Source: Chryseobacterium gleum (GTDB taxonomy: Bacteria > Bacteroidota > Bacteroidia > UBA10329). From it: DNA of 64,000 nucleotides. Positions 27,201 through 34,751 of the stretch are shown here, piece after piece. The stretch lies in the NCBI GenBank assembly GCA_945903645.1, contig CAMDOM010000002.1:104034-168033 (forward strand), read 5' to 3'. Below the pieces are notes generated by a model, which searched no databases, was not told where the DNA came from, and saw only the letters and a list, made by a program, of their open reading frames with translations. The position numbers and the translations under genes are program-made. The number at the start of each line of letters is the position of its first letter. Position 1 is the stretch's first letter.

Positions 27201-28013
27201 CTAAGATTCGGGTACTTTGATCGCTTTTTTCACCTCCGTCCAAGTGGAATCGTGTAGGGCGGATTGGTAGGTGATGGTATCATCGGGACATGCTTGTACG
27301 ATATAGGCGGCACGTTCTTTCGAGTCGGGGTGGGTACTCATCCACGAATAGAACTGTTCTGATGCGTTTGAATCATCGGATAGTTTGTATAAAAAATCGG
27401 CAAATGGGTGGGGATTTAGCTTTGCCGCGATGAGGTATTCAACAGCTTTGATGTCGGCCTCTTTTTCTAAACCTCTGTCAAAAGCCGAGGATGAAAGGAG
27501 CTTAGATGCTTCGAATATAACGTCTGCTCCACCTTTGCCCGATGCCATGGTTACAAGGACGGAAAGCCCTATTTCTTTGACGAGTTTTTTCATTACGTGA
27601 TTCATCTGAATATGAGCAATTTCATGACAGATAACCCCTGCTAATTCTTGTGGGTTTTGGGAAGCAGAAATCAATCCGCTATAAACAACAAGATGTCCGT
27701 TTGGAAGAGCAAATGCATTGATGTCGTCTTTGAGCACGACATGAACTTTGATATGTTCGCGATTAAGATTGTTGCTTTGGCAAATAGTAGTAACCATACT
27801 GTCTACTGCACTTACAATAACAGGATTTACATAGCCATTTTCTGACTTATCGAACATTTTCCAAAACAAGTCACCGAGTTTTTCTTCGGTTTGGTCCACT
27901 ACTTTTTCTACTCGAAACATGCCCATCCAATCTACTTTTTCAAGGCTGTACCAGATGCCAAAGAATAGTGCTACTAAGAGTGTTGCTTGAGCTACAATTT
28001 TGAGCGCCTTCAT
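27201..28013 (-). CDS. M48 family zinc metallopeptidase with N-terminal membrane anchor
   Basis: The 270-residue protein has one transmembrane segment at about 7-25 (VAQATLLVALFFGIWYSL). The zinc motif is ICHEIAHIQMNH at about 150, the third ligand probably the Glu in EKEADIKAVEYL, and the C-terminal WMSTHPDSKERAAYI is typical of M48 enzymes. It is the last gene of a four-gene run (TM2, DUF2752, DUF4870, M48); its start overlaps the DUF4870 stop by 4 bp, so it is translationally coupled. A role in membrane-protein quality control is inferred from the family. Confidence 0.88.
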   Translation of the reverse strand: MKALKIVAQATLLVALFFGIWYSLEKVDWMGMFRVEKVVDQTEEKLGDLFWKMFDKSENGYVNPVIVSAVDSMVTTICQSNNLNREHIKVHVVLKDDINAFALPNGHLVVYSGLISASQNPQELAGVICHEIAHIQMNHVMKKLVKEIGLSVLVTMASGKGGADVIFEASKLLSSSAFDRGLEKEADIKAVEYLIAAKLNPHPFADFLYKLSDDSNASEQFYSWMSTHPDSKERAAYIVQACPDDTITYQSALHDSTWTEVKKAIKVPES

Positions 28014-28450
28014 CTTTTAATAAGTAAGTCGGTCAAGTCTCCATACAGCCACCACTTTACATGTATCCCTTTTCTAGTTTGTATCAGCGCATAAATGGTT
28101 GCAACGAATTCTGTTAGGTTGAATAGCAAAGCAGTAATAATGTAGGCAATAAAGGATGAATCTATTTCACGGTCGCCAAAGATTAAGGAGATAGTCCACC
28201 AGAAACCGAAGCTATTGATAAGTAACATGGACAGCTGAGACAATAGCGCCTGCGTGCAATGCCATCTAACGAAGTAGGTTGCTTTTCTATTTTCAAGAAA
28301 AAAGATGAACGTAGCAATGAGGTTGATTATAGGAAGCGGAAGCCCTGCAATTATTGCTATCAGCGACATCAAATAGCTATTTGACGCGCGTTCGGATTCG
28401 TGCTCTCCTGGCAGTTCTGTTTGGTTTATAATCCCTTGGTAATGTTCCAT
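28010..28450 (-). CDS. DUF4870-like membrane protein
   Basis: A 146-residue protein with about three transmembrane segments (SLIAIIAGLPLPIINLIATFI is the first). FVRWHCTQALLSQL matches the amphipathic FHxxQAL-type segment of DUF4870 proteins, whose function is unknown. The stop overlaps the M48 start by 4 bp and its own start lies within the end of the DUF2752 gene, so the cluster is tightly coupled. Confidence 0.7.
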   Translation of the reverse strand: MEHYQGIINQTELPGEHESERASNSYLMSLIAIIAGLPLPIINLIATFIFFLENRKATYFVRWHCTQALLSQLSMLLINSFGFWWTISLIFGDREIDSSFIAYIITALLFNLTEFVATIYALIQTRKGIHVKWWLYGDLTDLLIKR

Positions 28451-28845
28451 ATCCAGTTTAAAATGACCAATACTATTAGTGGGATTGCAATTGTGGGGCG
28501 TGCAATAATTTTCTCGGTCTTGCCATAAAACTCAATCAAGGTGCTTTGTTTGGTTATTAAATCAAATGCAGCCCATAAAGGCGCTACAAGCATTATGAGT
28601 GCGATGCATAGTCCCATTGGGTTTATTAGCATTGCATCTTGAAGATTGCCGTGCATTAATGCCATGACTGATCTAGTAGAACCACATGATGGGCATGGTA
28701 TGCCAAAAAGGTGTTTGACTATGCAAACATCTACACTTTTTGTGTTTTGAAGTAGTGCAAAATAGCTATAGATAAGCCATCCATAGCCCACTGCGATGGT
28801 AACATATAGAAGCGCATAGCATTTTGCCCTACTCCAATATATCAA
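28426..28845 (-). CDS. DUF2752 family membrane protein
   Basis: The ORF track begins at 28941, deep inside the upstream TM2 gene. A TTG at 28845 that overlaps the TM2 stop (ATTGA) is a better start, giving 139 residues. The family motif is FGIPCPSCGSTRSVMALMHGN, followed by two transmembrane segments. The CPxCGxTR motif is the hallmark of DUF2752; its function is not known, though metal or thiol chemistry at the membrane is possible. It is coupled to both neighbours. Confidence 0.8.
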   Translation of the reverse strand: MIYWSRAKCYALLYVTIAVGYGWLIYSYFALLQNTKSVDVCIVKHLFGIPCPSCGSTRSVMALMHGNLQDAMLINPMGLCIALIMLVAPLWAAFDLITKQSTLIEFYGKTEKIIARPTIAIPLIVLVILNWIWNITKGL

Positions 28846-29180
28846 TGCAGGAACTGTTGAAGTTTTTGATAGTTTTTTTCGCGGGTGGCTCCTTGTATCA
28901 TAAACCAATCTACAATGGTCCAAATGCCAAAACCACCGCATGTTAGTAGTTTGCCTACACCCATACCTGTGTCACCAATCATGAAACGGTCTACTCCGAA
29001 AGCGCCCGCTAGTATTGAAATTATTATACTAGTTGTTGGATCTTTTAATTGCAAGGTCGAAATCATTGGCCATTTTGAATCGTCCAGAGTAATGAGTCGT
29101 TCTCTGATTCCATTAATCTGATGACTTTCGAAAAATTTTGCATTAGTCATGATAAACATATCCACTTTTTGCGATTCCAT
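28842..29180 (-). CDS. TM2 domain-containing protein
   Basis: A 112-residue protein with a soluble N-terminal half and a TM2 domain: two membrane segments joined by a tight turn (ILAGAFGVDRFMIGDTGMGV, then GGFGIWTIVDWFMI). TM2 proteins often occur with DUF2752 proteins in Bacteroidota. It is first in the four-gene minus-strand run. No clear promoter was found in the 29181-29300 region. Confidence 0.88.
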   Translation of the reverse strand: MESQKVDMFIMTNAKFFESHQINGIRERLITLDDSKWPMISTLQLKDPTTSIIISILAGAFGVDRFMIGDTGMGVGKLLTCGGFGIWTIVDWFMIQGATREKNYQKLQQFLH

Positions 29181-29717
29181 TGGTTGAGGAGTTTTTTGGT
29201 TTTCTTACTCGTAAGGCTTTTCAGAATCCGCCAGTTTTGGAGTGGTTTCTTGCTCCAATTAGTTTTCAATAGTACTAAAAATAATTGTTTCCTACTCTCA
29301 TTGTCTTAAATTATCAAATTATACAAGAGCCAATTGATACTGCTCGATTTTCGCATGGTAGAAGCTTATATCAACCGAATACTTCTTCGGCCGCGAGGAT
29401 TCAATCAGCCCATCGCGATTATACAGAGGGTATTGATGGCAGAAGGGCTTGCATTACAAAGTACTAGATTAAATGTAAGTTACTAGTTCAGTACTATGCA
29501 ACACATAGTACCTAATTTTCAATAACTTATTGATTGTCAATATTATTATTTTTAACCGAATGCATATAACGTATAAATTCCATCCATTTTTCTTCTCAAA
29601 ACAAGATTCTCAACGCGAGAAGAATTGCTAATTTCCGATAGGAAATTAACAGTAAATCAAATCATCTTATGCTTCGCACTCTGCTTAAGACTACCTTTGT
29701 GCAAACAATCATAAATC
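29181..29717. other. Divergent intergenic region, no gene seen
   Basis: About 540 bp between the TM2 operon and lemA. Short track ORFs here have no coding character. Two perfect hairpins stand out: GTACTATG-CAACA-CATAGTAC (29491-29511) and TAATTTCC-GATA-GGAAATTA (29629-29648). Both lie upstream of the lemA -7 element, so they are more likely DNA-level sites than leader structures. Confidence 0.5.
29692..29699 (+). promoter_or_regulatory. -7 element of the lemA operon
   Basis: TACCTTTG matches TAnnTTTG and gives a leader of about 13 nt before the ATG at 29718. Confidence 0.5.
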
Positions 29718-30293
29718 ATGAAAAAACTACTTTTTCTAATACTTATTGCCGCTAGCGCAAGTCTTCAAAGCTGTCAATACAACACCATGGTAGAACGCCA
29801 AGAAGCAGTTGTAGCGCAGTGGGCTCAGGTTGAAAATGTGTATCAACGTAGAGCGGACCTTATACCTAACCTTGTTTCAACCGTTAAAGGCTATGCCGAA
29901 TTTGAACAAGAAACATTGACTGGTGTAATTGAAGCCCGTGCGAAGGCCACAAGCGTTAGCATAGACCCAAGTAAATTAGATGCCAACAGCATTCAGAAGT
30001 TTCAAGCAGCTCAAGACGGCCTCTCCTCTGCCCTGTCTAAACTTATGGTTGTGGTAGAAAAATACCCAGACTTAAAGGCGAACCAAAACTTTCTTGAGTT
30101 GCAAGCGCAACTGGAAGGAACTGAAAACAGAATTGCTGTAGAGCGCAAGAAATACAATGAAGTTTCGCAAGATTACAATACCTACATCAAGAAGTTTCCA
30201 AACAACATCATTGCTGGATGGTTTGATTTCGAGCAAAAAGAGTACTTCAAGTCTGATGCTGGTGCGGAGAAAGCACCTAAAGTTGAATTCTGA
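29718..30293 (+). CDS. lemA: LemA family lipoprotein
   Basis: A 191-residue protein with a lipoprotein signal (LIAASASLQSCQYN). The LemA core is plain: VVAQWAQVENVYQRRADLIPNLV, then VKGYAEFEQETLTGVIEARAKAT, with NRIAVERKKYNEVSQDYN near the end. LemA folds as a helical bundle; the function is unclear. It is followed after 2 bp by two TPM-domain genes, an arrangement often seen across bacteria. Confidence 0.95.
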   Translation: MKKLLFLILIAASASLQSCQYNTMVERQEAVVAQWAQVENVYQRRADLIPNLVSTVKGYAEFEQETLTGVIEARAKATSVSIDPSKLDANSIQKFQAAQDGLSSALSKLMVVVEKYPDLKANQNFLELQAQLEGTENRIAVERKKYNEVSQDYNTYIKKFPNNIIAGWFDFEQKEYFKSDAGAEKAPKVEF

Positions 30294-30295
30294 TT

Positions 30296-30733
30296 TTGAA
30301 GGCAAAAGATTTATTCGCTCCGGCTCAAATTGAAGCTGTAGAACGCGCAATAAAGGTAGCTGAAGTGGCCACTTCGGGAGAATTGCGGCTCTATTTAGAG
30401 GACAATTGCAAGGAAGACTTAATGGATCGTGCTGCGTTTTTGTTCGACAAATTAAATATGCAGAAAACGGAGAAACGCAACGGTGTGCTCATTTATATGG
30501 CAGTAGAAGACCAGCGTTTCGCCATTATTGGCGATGCGGGAATTAACGCAGTTGTGGAACCTGATTTTTGGGATTCCATCAAGGATGAGATGCTTCAGTC
30601 ATTCAAGAATAATGAGTTTGAACGAGGTCTTATTGCGGGTATTACCGCTTCTGGAAAAGCCTTGGCGAAGCATTTCCCCTATGATGGAGCAACGGACAAC
30701 AACGAATTATCTGACGACATCATTATATCATGA
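30296..30733 (+). CDS. TPM domain protein, cytoplasmic type
   Basis: The 145-residue protein has a TPM (TLP18.3/Psb32/MOLO-1) domain without a signal peptide: GELRLYLEDNCKEDL, NGVLIYMAVEDQRFAIIGDAGIN and FERGLIAGITASGKALAKHFP. The start codon is TTG at 30296, 2 bp after the lemA stop; no ATG precedes the conserved core. The stop overlaps the next gene by 4 bp. Some TPM domains have phosphatase activity, but that is not shown for this type. Confidence 0.82.
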   Translation: MKAKDLFAPAQIEAVERAIKVAEVATSGELRLYLEDNCKEDLMDRAAFLFDKLNMQKTEKRNGVLIYMAVEDQRFAIIGDAGINAVVEPDFWDSIKDEMLQSFKNNEFERGLIAGITASGKALAKHFPYDGATDNNELSDDIIIS

Positions 30734-31527
30734 GGAATCGAATCGTTGTTTTTCTTCTTCTAGTCCTAGCTATAATTCAAAATTTTGCATTTGCTCAAGA
30801 ATTTCCTGTTCGCACAAACCGATTAGTAAATGACTTCTCTTCTACCCTTTCAAAGGAGGAAGTCTATGAACTAAACGCATTGCTAGAGAATTATGAAGAT
30901 TCATCTTCTATTGAAATAGTCATCGTTATGATGCCCACTTTGGATGGATATCCAATTGAAGATTATGCTTTTCAATTGGGTGAAAAATGGGGCATTGGAA
31001 AGGGTACAACAGACAATGGCGCTCTGTTATTAGTGAGCATTGCCGAGCGCAAAATGTGGATAGCAACAGGATATGGCCTAGAGAGCAGCTTGCCTGATGG
31101 CCTCGTTAAGCGTATTATAGAAAACGATATAAAACCGCACTTTACGGAGGGAGCGTATTTTATAGGATTAAAATCGGGGTCTGAGGCGATAATGCTGGCC
31201 ACGAAAGGTGAGTATAAAGGCGAAAAAAAAGAAGTTTCGCAAAAATCGTTTGGACTTTTAGGTCTTATCCTTCTGATTTTCCTAGTTATTTGGATAGTAA
31301 AAGCCATGCAGGTAAAGCAATATGCCACAATGAACCATCTTTCGTTTTTGGCGGCTTGGGCCTTGCTCAACAGTGCAAGCTCTAAACACTCTGGCTCCTG
31401 GTCCGACTTTTCTGGCGGAAGAGGGCACTTTGGCGGTGGTGGATTTTTTGGTGGTGGCGGAGGTGGTGGTTTTGGAGGATTTGGTGGTGGCAGTTTTGGT
31501 GGTGGCGGAGCTGGCGGAAGTTGGTAG
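30730..31527 (+). CDS. TPM domain membrane protein with Gly-rich tail (YgcG-like)
   Basis: A 265-residue protein: signal peptide (about 1-22), TPM domain (about 30-150, SSIEIVIVMMPTLDGYPIED, then KMWIATGYGLESSLPDGL), a transmembrane helix near 178-195 and a long Gly/Phe-rich tail (FGGGGFFGGGGGGGFGGFGG). This layout is the YgcG family that accompanies LemA. The low-complexity tail probably lies on the cytoplasmic side. Third gene of the lemA operon. Confidence 0.9.
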   Translation: MRNRIVVFLLLVLAIIQNFAFAQEFPVRTNRLVNDFSSTLSKEEVYELNALLENYEDSSSIEIVIVMMPTLDGYPIEDYAFQLGEKWGIGKGTTDNGALLLVSIAERKMWIATGYGLESSLPDGLVKRIIENDIKPHFTEGAYFIGLKSGSEAIMLATKGEYKGEKKEVSQKSFGLLGLILLIFLVIWIVKAMQVKQYATMNHLSFLAAWALLNSASSKHSGSWSDFSGGRGHFGGGGFFGGGGGGGFGGFGGGSFGGGGAGGSW

Positions 31528-31577
31528 TTTAGTTTTCTTAATCTGTCACGGAACTTTTCTTCCAGAAAAAGGTTTTA

Positions 31578-32303
31578 ATGAATCTTAAACCTCGTATTTT
31601 TTTGAAAACATCAGAACTTTCTCCAGAAAAAAAGAACGAAGCTGAATTTCTGTATCTCATTCTAGCTGGAATTTTCATTGCCTCTCTGGTTTCCTGCAAT
31701 CTCATATTCCAGAAGTTCTTTTATTGGTATCCGATGGGATTTCCATTGTTCGAAATTTCAGTTGGAATTCTACCCTATCCTATCACTTTTTTGGTGACGG
31801 ATATAATCTCAGAGATATATGGCCAAAGGCGAGCTAACGCGGTAGTTACAGCTGGATTAGTTGCCAGTGTCTTTGTTTTAGGCATGGTAACCCTAGCCAA
31901 TATATTACCATCCACCGAGTGGTCTCCAGTCAGTTCTGAACTATTTACCAAAGTATTTGGTCTTACAGGTGTTTCCGTAGGAGCTTCCATGTGCGCCTAT
32001 CTACTTGCTCAGTATATTGACATTCGTGTCTTCCATTTTTGGAAGAGAGTAACGCATGGAAAGCATCTTTGGATAAGAAATAATGCGTCAACGCTAACAT
32101 CACAATTAGTAGACACAACGGTAGTGATGCTACTGATGTGCGGTATGGGAGTAATAGATTGGTCGCTGTTTTGGCCACTATTTGGAAGCGGATATCTGTT
32201 TAAAGCTATAATTGCGTTACTTGACACGCCTTTCATGTATTTTTTCACTTGGCTTATTCGCAAGCGATTAGGGCTAGTTGAAGCGCAAGAAGTAGTGTAC
32301 TAA
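31578..32303 (+). CDS. Queuosine precursor transporter (YhhQ/VUT family)
   Basis: A 241-residue inner-membrane protein with about six transmembrane segments. The family signature is FLVTDIISEIYGQRRANAVV; the later segment SQLVDTTVVMLLMCG is also typical. Members take up queuine or its precursors for tRNA modification. It lies 50 bp after the TPM gene and 73 bp before pcrB. Confidence 0.9.
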   Translation: MNLKPRIFLKTSELSPEKKNEAEFLYLILAGIFIASLVSCNLIFQKFFYWYPMGFPLFEISVGILPYPITFLVTDIISEIYGQRRANAVVTAGLVASVFVLGMVTLANILPSTEWSPVSSELFTKVFGLTGVSVGASMCAYLLAQYIDIRVFHFWKRVTHGKHLWIRNNASTLTSQLVDTTVVMLLMCGMGVIDWSLFWPLFGSGYLFKAIIALLDTPFMYFFTWLIRKRLGLVEAQEVVY

Positions 32304-32376
32304 TTGACCAACGAGCGTGTATTGAATTGTCAATTAATCACAAACCGTAAATCCGTAATATTGCATCTGGAATCTC

Positions 32377-33111
32377 ATGCAGATATTAAACGGAATACTA
32401 CATCTCAGAAGCAAGCAGCAGCGTCAGTTCGCTCTGCTTATTGATCCCGATAAAATTGAGGGAAATGCCTTAGCGAAACTTGCAAAACGCGCACAACATT
32501 CGGGTGTAGACTTAATCTTTGTGGGAGGAAGTCTTTTGGTAAAAAACTCGCTTTTTGAGTGTGTTCAAACCATTAAAGAACATTGCAATAAGCCAGTGGT
32601 GTTGTTTCCTGGCGATAATATGCAGGTAGTTCCAAATGCAGATGCTATACTCCTTCTTTCTGTAATTTCAGGCCGAAATCCTGAAATGCTTATTGGAAAG
32701 CATGTTGTAGCTGCACCGCGACTAAAACATAGTGGATTGGAGATTATCTCAACCGGATATATGCTTATTGATAGCGGAAAGCCTACCACTGCATCATATA
32801 TGAGCAACTCCCAGCCTATTCCGAGAGATAAGGATGATATTGCGGCTTGCACTGCAATGGCTGGAGAAATGCTTGGTCTGAAGTGCCTATTTATGGATGG
32901 AGGAAGTGGCGCACAAAACTCCGTTTCCGAAACTATGATACAGGCAGTGTCGAGCAGCGTGAGCATTCCTTTAATTATTGGAGGCGGCATTCGCACTCCT
33001 GAAATGACCAAGGCTAAGTTTGATGCTGGGGCCAATATCGTAGTTGTTGGAAATGCCATTGAAAAAGACAGCACTTTGCTTGAGGAAATGGTGTTTGCAG
33101 CGCATTCATAG
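32377..33111 (+). CDS. pcrB: Geranylgeranylglyceryl/heptaprenylglyceryl phosphate synthase (PcrB family)
   Basis: The 244-residue TIM barrel has the family blocks ALLIDPDKIEGNALAKLA, VDLIFVGGSLLV, STGYMLIDSG and MDGGSGAQNSVS, with the phosphate-binding IIGGGIRTPEMTKAKFDAGA. It transfers a polyprenyl group to glycerol-1-phosphate. Archaeal enzymes use C20 and Bacillus PcrB uses C35; the prenyl length here cannot be judged by eye. Bacteroidota homologues are known but their lipid product is less clear. Confidence 0.92.
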   Translation: MQILNGILHLRSKQQRQFALLIDPDKIEGNALAKLAKRAQHSGVDLIFVGGSLLVKNSLFECVQTIKEHCNKPVVLFPGDNMQVVPNADAILLLSVISGRNPEMLIGKHVVAAPRLKHSGLEIISTGYMLIDSGKPTTASYMSNSQPIPRDKDDIAACTAMAGEMLGLKCLFMDGGSGAQNSVSETMIQAVSSSVSIPLIIGGGIRTPEMTKAKFDAGANIVVVGNAIEKDSTLLEEMVFAAHS

Positions 33112-33148
33112 AGTGCTCTCAACCTTTTCAATTCGCTGATAGGTTTCG

Positions 33149-33421
33149 ATGACGGTTTCTTTGGAAATTACGCTATATCCGCTTACTACAGATTACCCTC
33201 CAATTATTAACGGCTTTTTGCAGCGAATTCACAAAAGTGGATTGACTGTTGTGACCAATGGAATGAGTACCCAAGTTTTTGGGGAATATGATGCTGTTCT
33301 AGACGCATTTCGAGAAGCGCTACGACCTTCCTTTGAACTTGAAAAAGTGGTGTCCGTTTCCATAAAACTGATTAACAGCGATTTACCTCCCGACCGTTGG
33401 GATGCATCGGCATGGAGCTAG
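33149..33421 (+). CDS. Thiamine-binding family protein (MTH1187/YkoF-like)
   Basis: A 90-residue ferredoxin-like protein (LEITLYPLTTDYPPIINGFL, GLTVVTNGMSTQVFGEYDAVLDAF). The NGMSTQVFGEY segment is the ligand-pocket signature of the MTH1187 family, some members of which bind thiamine or its pyrimidine part. It overlaps the PnuC-like gene by 10 bp. This pairing points to thiamine or a related vitamin. Confidence 0.8.
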   Translation: MTVSLEITLYPLTTDYPPIINGFLQRIHKSGLTVVTNGMSTQVFGEYDAVLDAFREALRPSFELEKVVSVSIKLINSDLPPDRWDASAWS

Positions 33422-33999
33422 GAGATTTATTAGAATTTTCGGCTATTGCATTTGCTTTAGGATATGTAGTACTGGCAGCAAAAGAAAATATCTGGTGTTG
33501 GTTGCCAGCATTTGTTAGTTCTGCCCTCTATGCCTACATCACTTGGAAAGCACAATTGGTAGGCGAGAGCTTCATTAGCATATTCTATATGGGAATGGCG
33601 GTTTATGGTTGGAAACAATGGCATTCATCCAAGACTACTGCCCAACATTTACACATTTCTGAATGGAAAATACAATGTCACCTCTTCGCGATAGCTGTAG
33701 GATTGGCAGCCACAATTTCCCTTGGGTTTGCCTTTCAAAAGTTGTTTGGCTCTGCCATGCCCTATTTGGATGCGTTTACCACATCATTTAGCCTTATTGC
33801 TACCTATTTAGTCGCGCGTAAAGTGCTTAGCAATTGGATATATTGGATAATAATAGATGCCCTCAACATATTTCTCTATTGGAATCGAGACTTAAAGATG
33901 AGTGCAGTCCTTTATCTTTTGTACACCATTCTGGCAATGTGGGGTTATTTTAGCTGGCGAAAATCATGGAAAAAAAGCCAACAATCATTGCCCTTGTAG
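33412..33999 (+). CDS. PnuC/PnuT family vitamin transporter
   Basis: A 195-residue membrane protein with about seven transmembrane segments. FISIFYMGMAVYGWKQWH is the PnuC-family substrate-site motif, and NWIYWIIIDALNIFLYWNRDL is the C-terminal signature. PnuC takes up nicotinamide riboside, while the close relative PnuT takes up thiamine. The thiamine-binding gene upstream suggests PnuT; the NadR-like kinase downstream suggests PnuC. Start set at the ATG 33412, since the track start is TTG. Confidence 0.88.
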   Translation: MELGDLLEFSAIAFALGYVVLAAKENIWCWLPAFVSSALYAYITWKAQLVGESFISIFYMGMAVYGWKQWHSSKTTAQHLHISEWKIQCHLFAIAVGLAATISLGFAFQKLFGSAMPYLDAFTTSFSLIATYLVARKVLSNWIYWIIIDALNIFLYWNRDLKMSAVLYLLYTILAMWGYFSWRKSWKKSQQSLPL

Positions 34000-34493
34000 G
34001 CCCAGAAAGTTCAGGAAAAACCACACTGGCAAATCAACTTGCGATGCATTTTGGAGCTGAACTGGTTGCCGAATTTGCCCGAGAATACATTGAAACCCTT
34101 AATCGGGCGTACACAAAGGAGGATGTGGCATTCATCGCCAAACAACAAGTGGAATCAGAGAATCGGGCAATTCAATCGGGCAACCCAATTATTATATGTG
34201 ATACAGATGTTTTAGTTGTGAAGGTTTGGCGAGCCGTGAAGTGGGGTGATACTGATTCTTTGGTCGAAAATCGCTTCAAAAACCAAGAAGAGCGATTGTA
34301 TCTGCTACTCCGCCCAAACCTACCTTGGGAAGCCGACCCGCAGCGGGAACACCCAACGGAAAGAAATGAGCTTTTCACCTACTACGAAGATTACCTCATT
34401 CAAGCCAAAAAGAGCTATGCAATTGTTGAAGGCGTTGGCATGCTGCGGTTTGAAAATGCATTAAAGGCCATTTCATGGGAATGCCAACTTTAA
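33966..34493 (+). CDS. NadR-like P-loop nucleoside/vitamin kinase
   Basis: A 175-residue kinase matching the C-terminal ribosylnicotinamide kinase domain of NadR. The P-loop is ALVGPESSGKTTLANQLA and the family blocks AEFAREYIE, ICDTDVLVVKVW and LYLLLRPNLPWEADPQREHP are present. It would trap the imported vitamin by phosphorylation: nicotinamide riboside or, given the operon, thiamine. It overlaps the transporter gene by 34 bp. Confidence 0.87.
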   Translation: MEKKPTIIALVGPESSGKTTLANQLAMHFGAELVAEFAREYIETLNRAYTKEDVAFIAKQQVESENRAIQSGNPIIICDTDVLVVKVWRAVKWGDTDSLVENRFKNQEERLYLLLRPNLPWEADPQREHPTERNELFTYYEDYLIQAKKSYAIVEGVGMLRFENALKAISWECQL

Positions 34494-34631
34494 ATGAGCC
34501 AATTGGAACCTTAATTGATTTGTGATTTCAAAAACAAGAATAAACCTCTGAAGAATTATTGCGTTCTCCGTCATCAACTACCACCAAAATCTGCTAATTA
34601 AACTTGGTCAAGCTTTTACGACCTTTATGCC

Positions 34632-34751
34632 ATGTCAACCAACGAAAAGCCCCCCATTTTTAAATCATGGACAGGCTGGTATGCTTTGCTCATACTGGTG
34701 TTGGGCGGGTTAATTCTTGCGTTTTACGCACTAACTAACTACTACAAATGA
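34632..34751 (+). CDS. Small membrane protein upstream of the symporter (39 residues)
   Basis: This ORF is too short for the supplied track. It starts MSTNEKPPIFKSWTGWY and has one transmembrane helix (ALLILVLGGLILAFYAL) before TNYYK. Its stop overlaps the symporter start as ATGA, which is strong evidence for real, coupled translation. It may be a small accessory subunit of the sodium:solute symporter. I do not know a named family for it. Confidence 0.7.
   Translation: MSTNEKPPIFKSWTGWYALLILVLGGLILAFYALTNYYK

Noticed and set aside
26851-27243. 130-residue minus-strand ORF across the transposase fragment and beyond
   Set aside because: It is antisense to the IS982-like frame and overlaps the end of the M48 gene; composition is not protein-like and no motif is present.
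29121-29467. Short ORFs of 62 and 60 residues in the lemA upstream spacer
   Set aside because: No promoter, no coding character and no recognisable motif; probably chance.
33112-33148. TPP riboswitch before the thiamine-binding/PnuC operon
   Set aside because: Only 37 bp separate it from pcrB and no THI-box motif (CTGAGA) is seen there.
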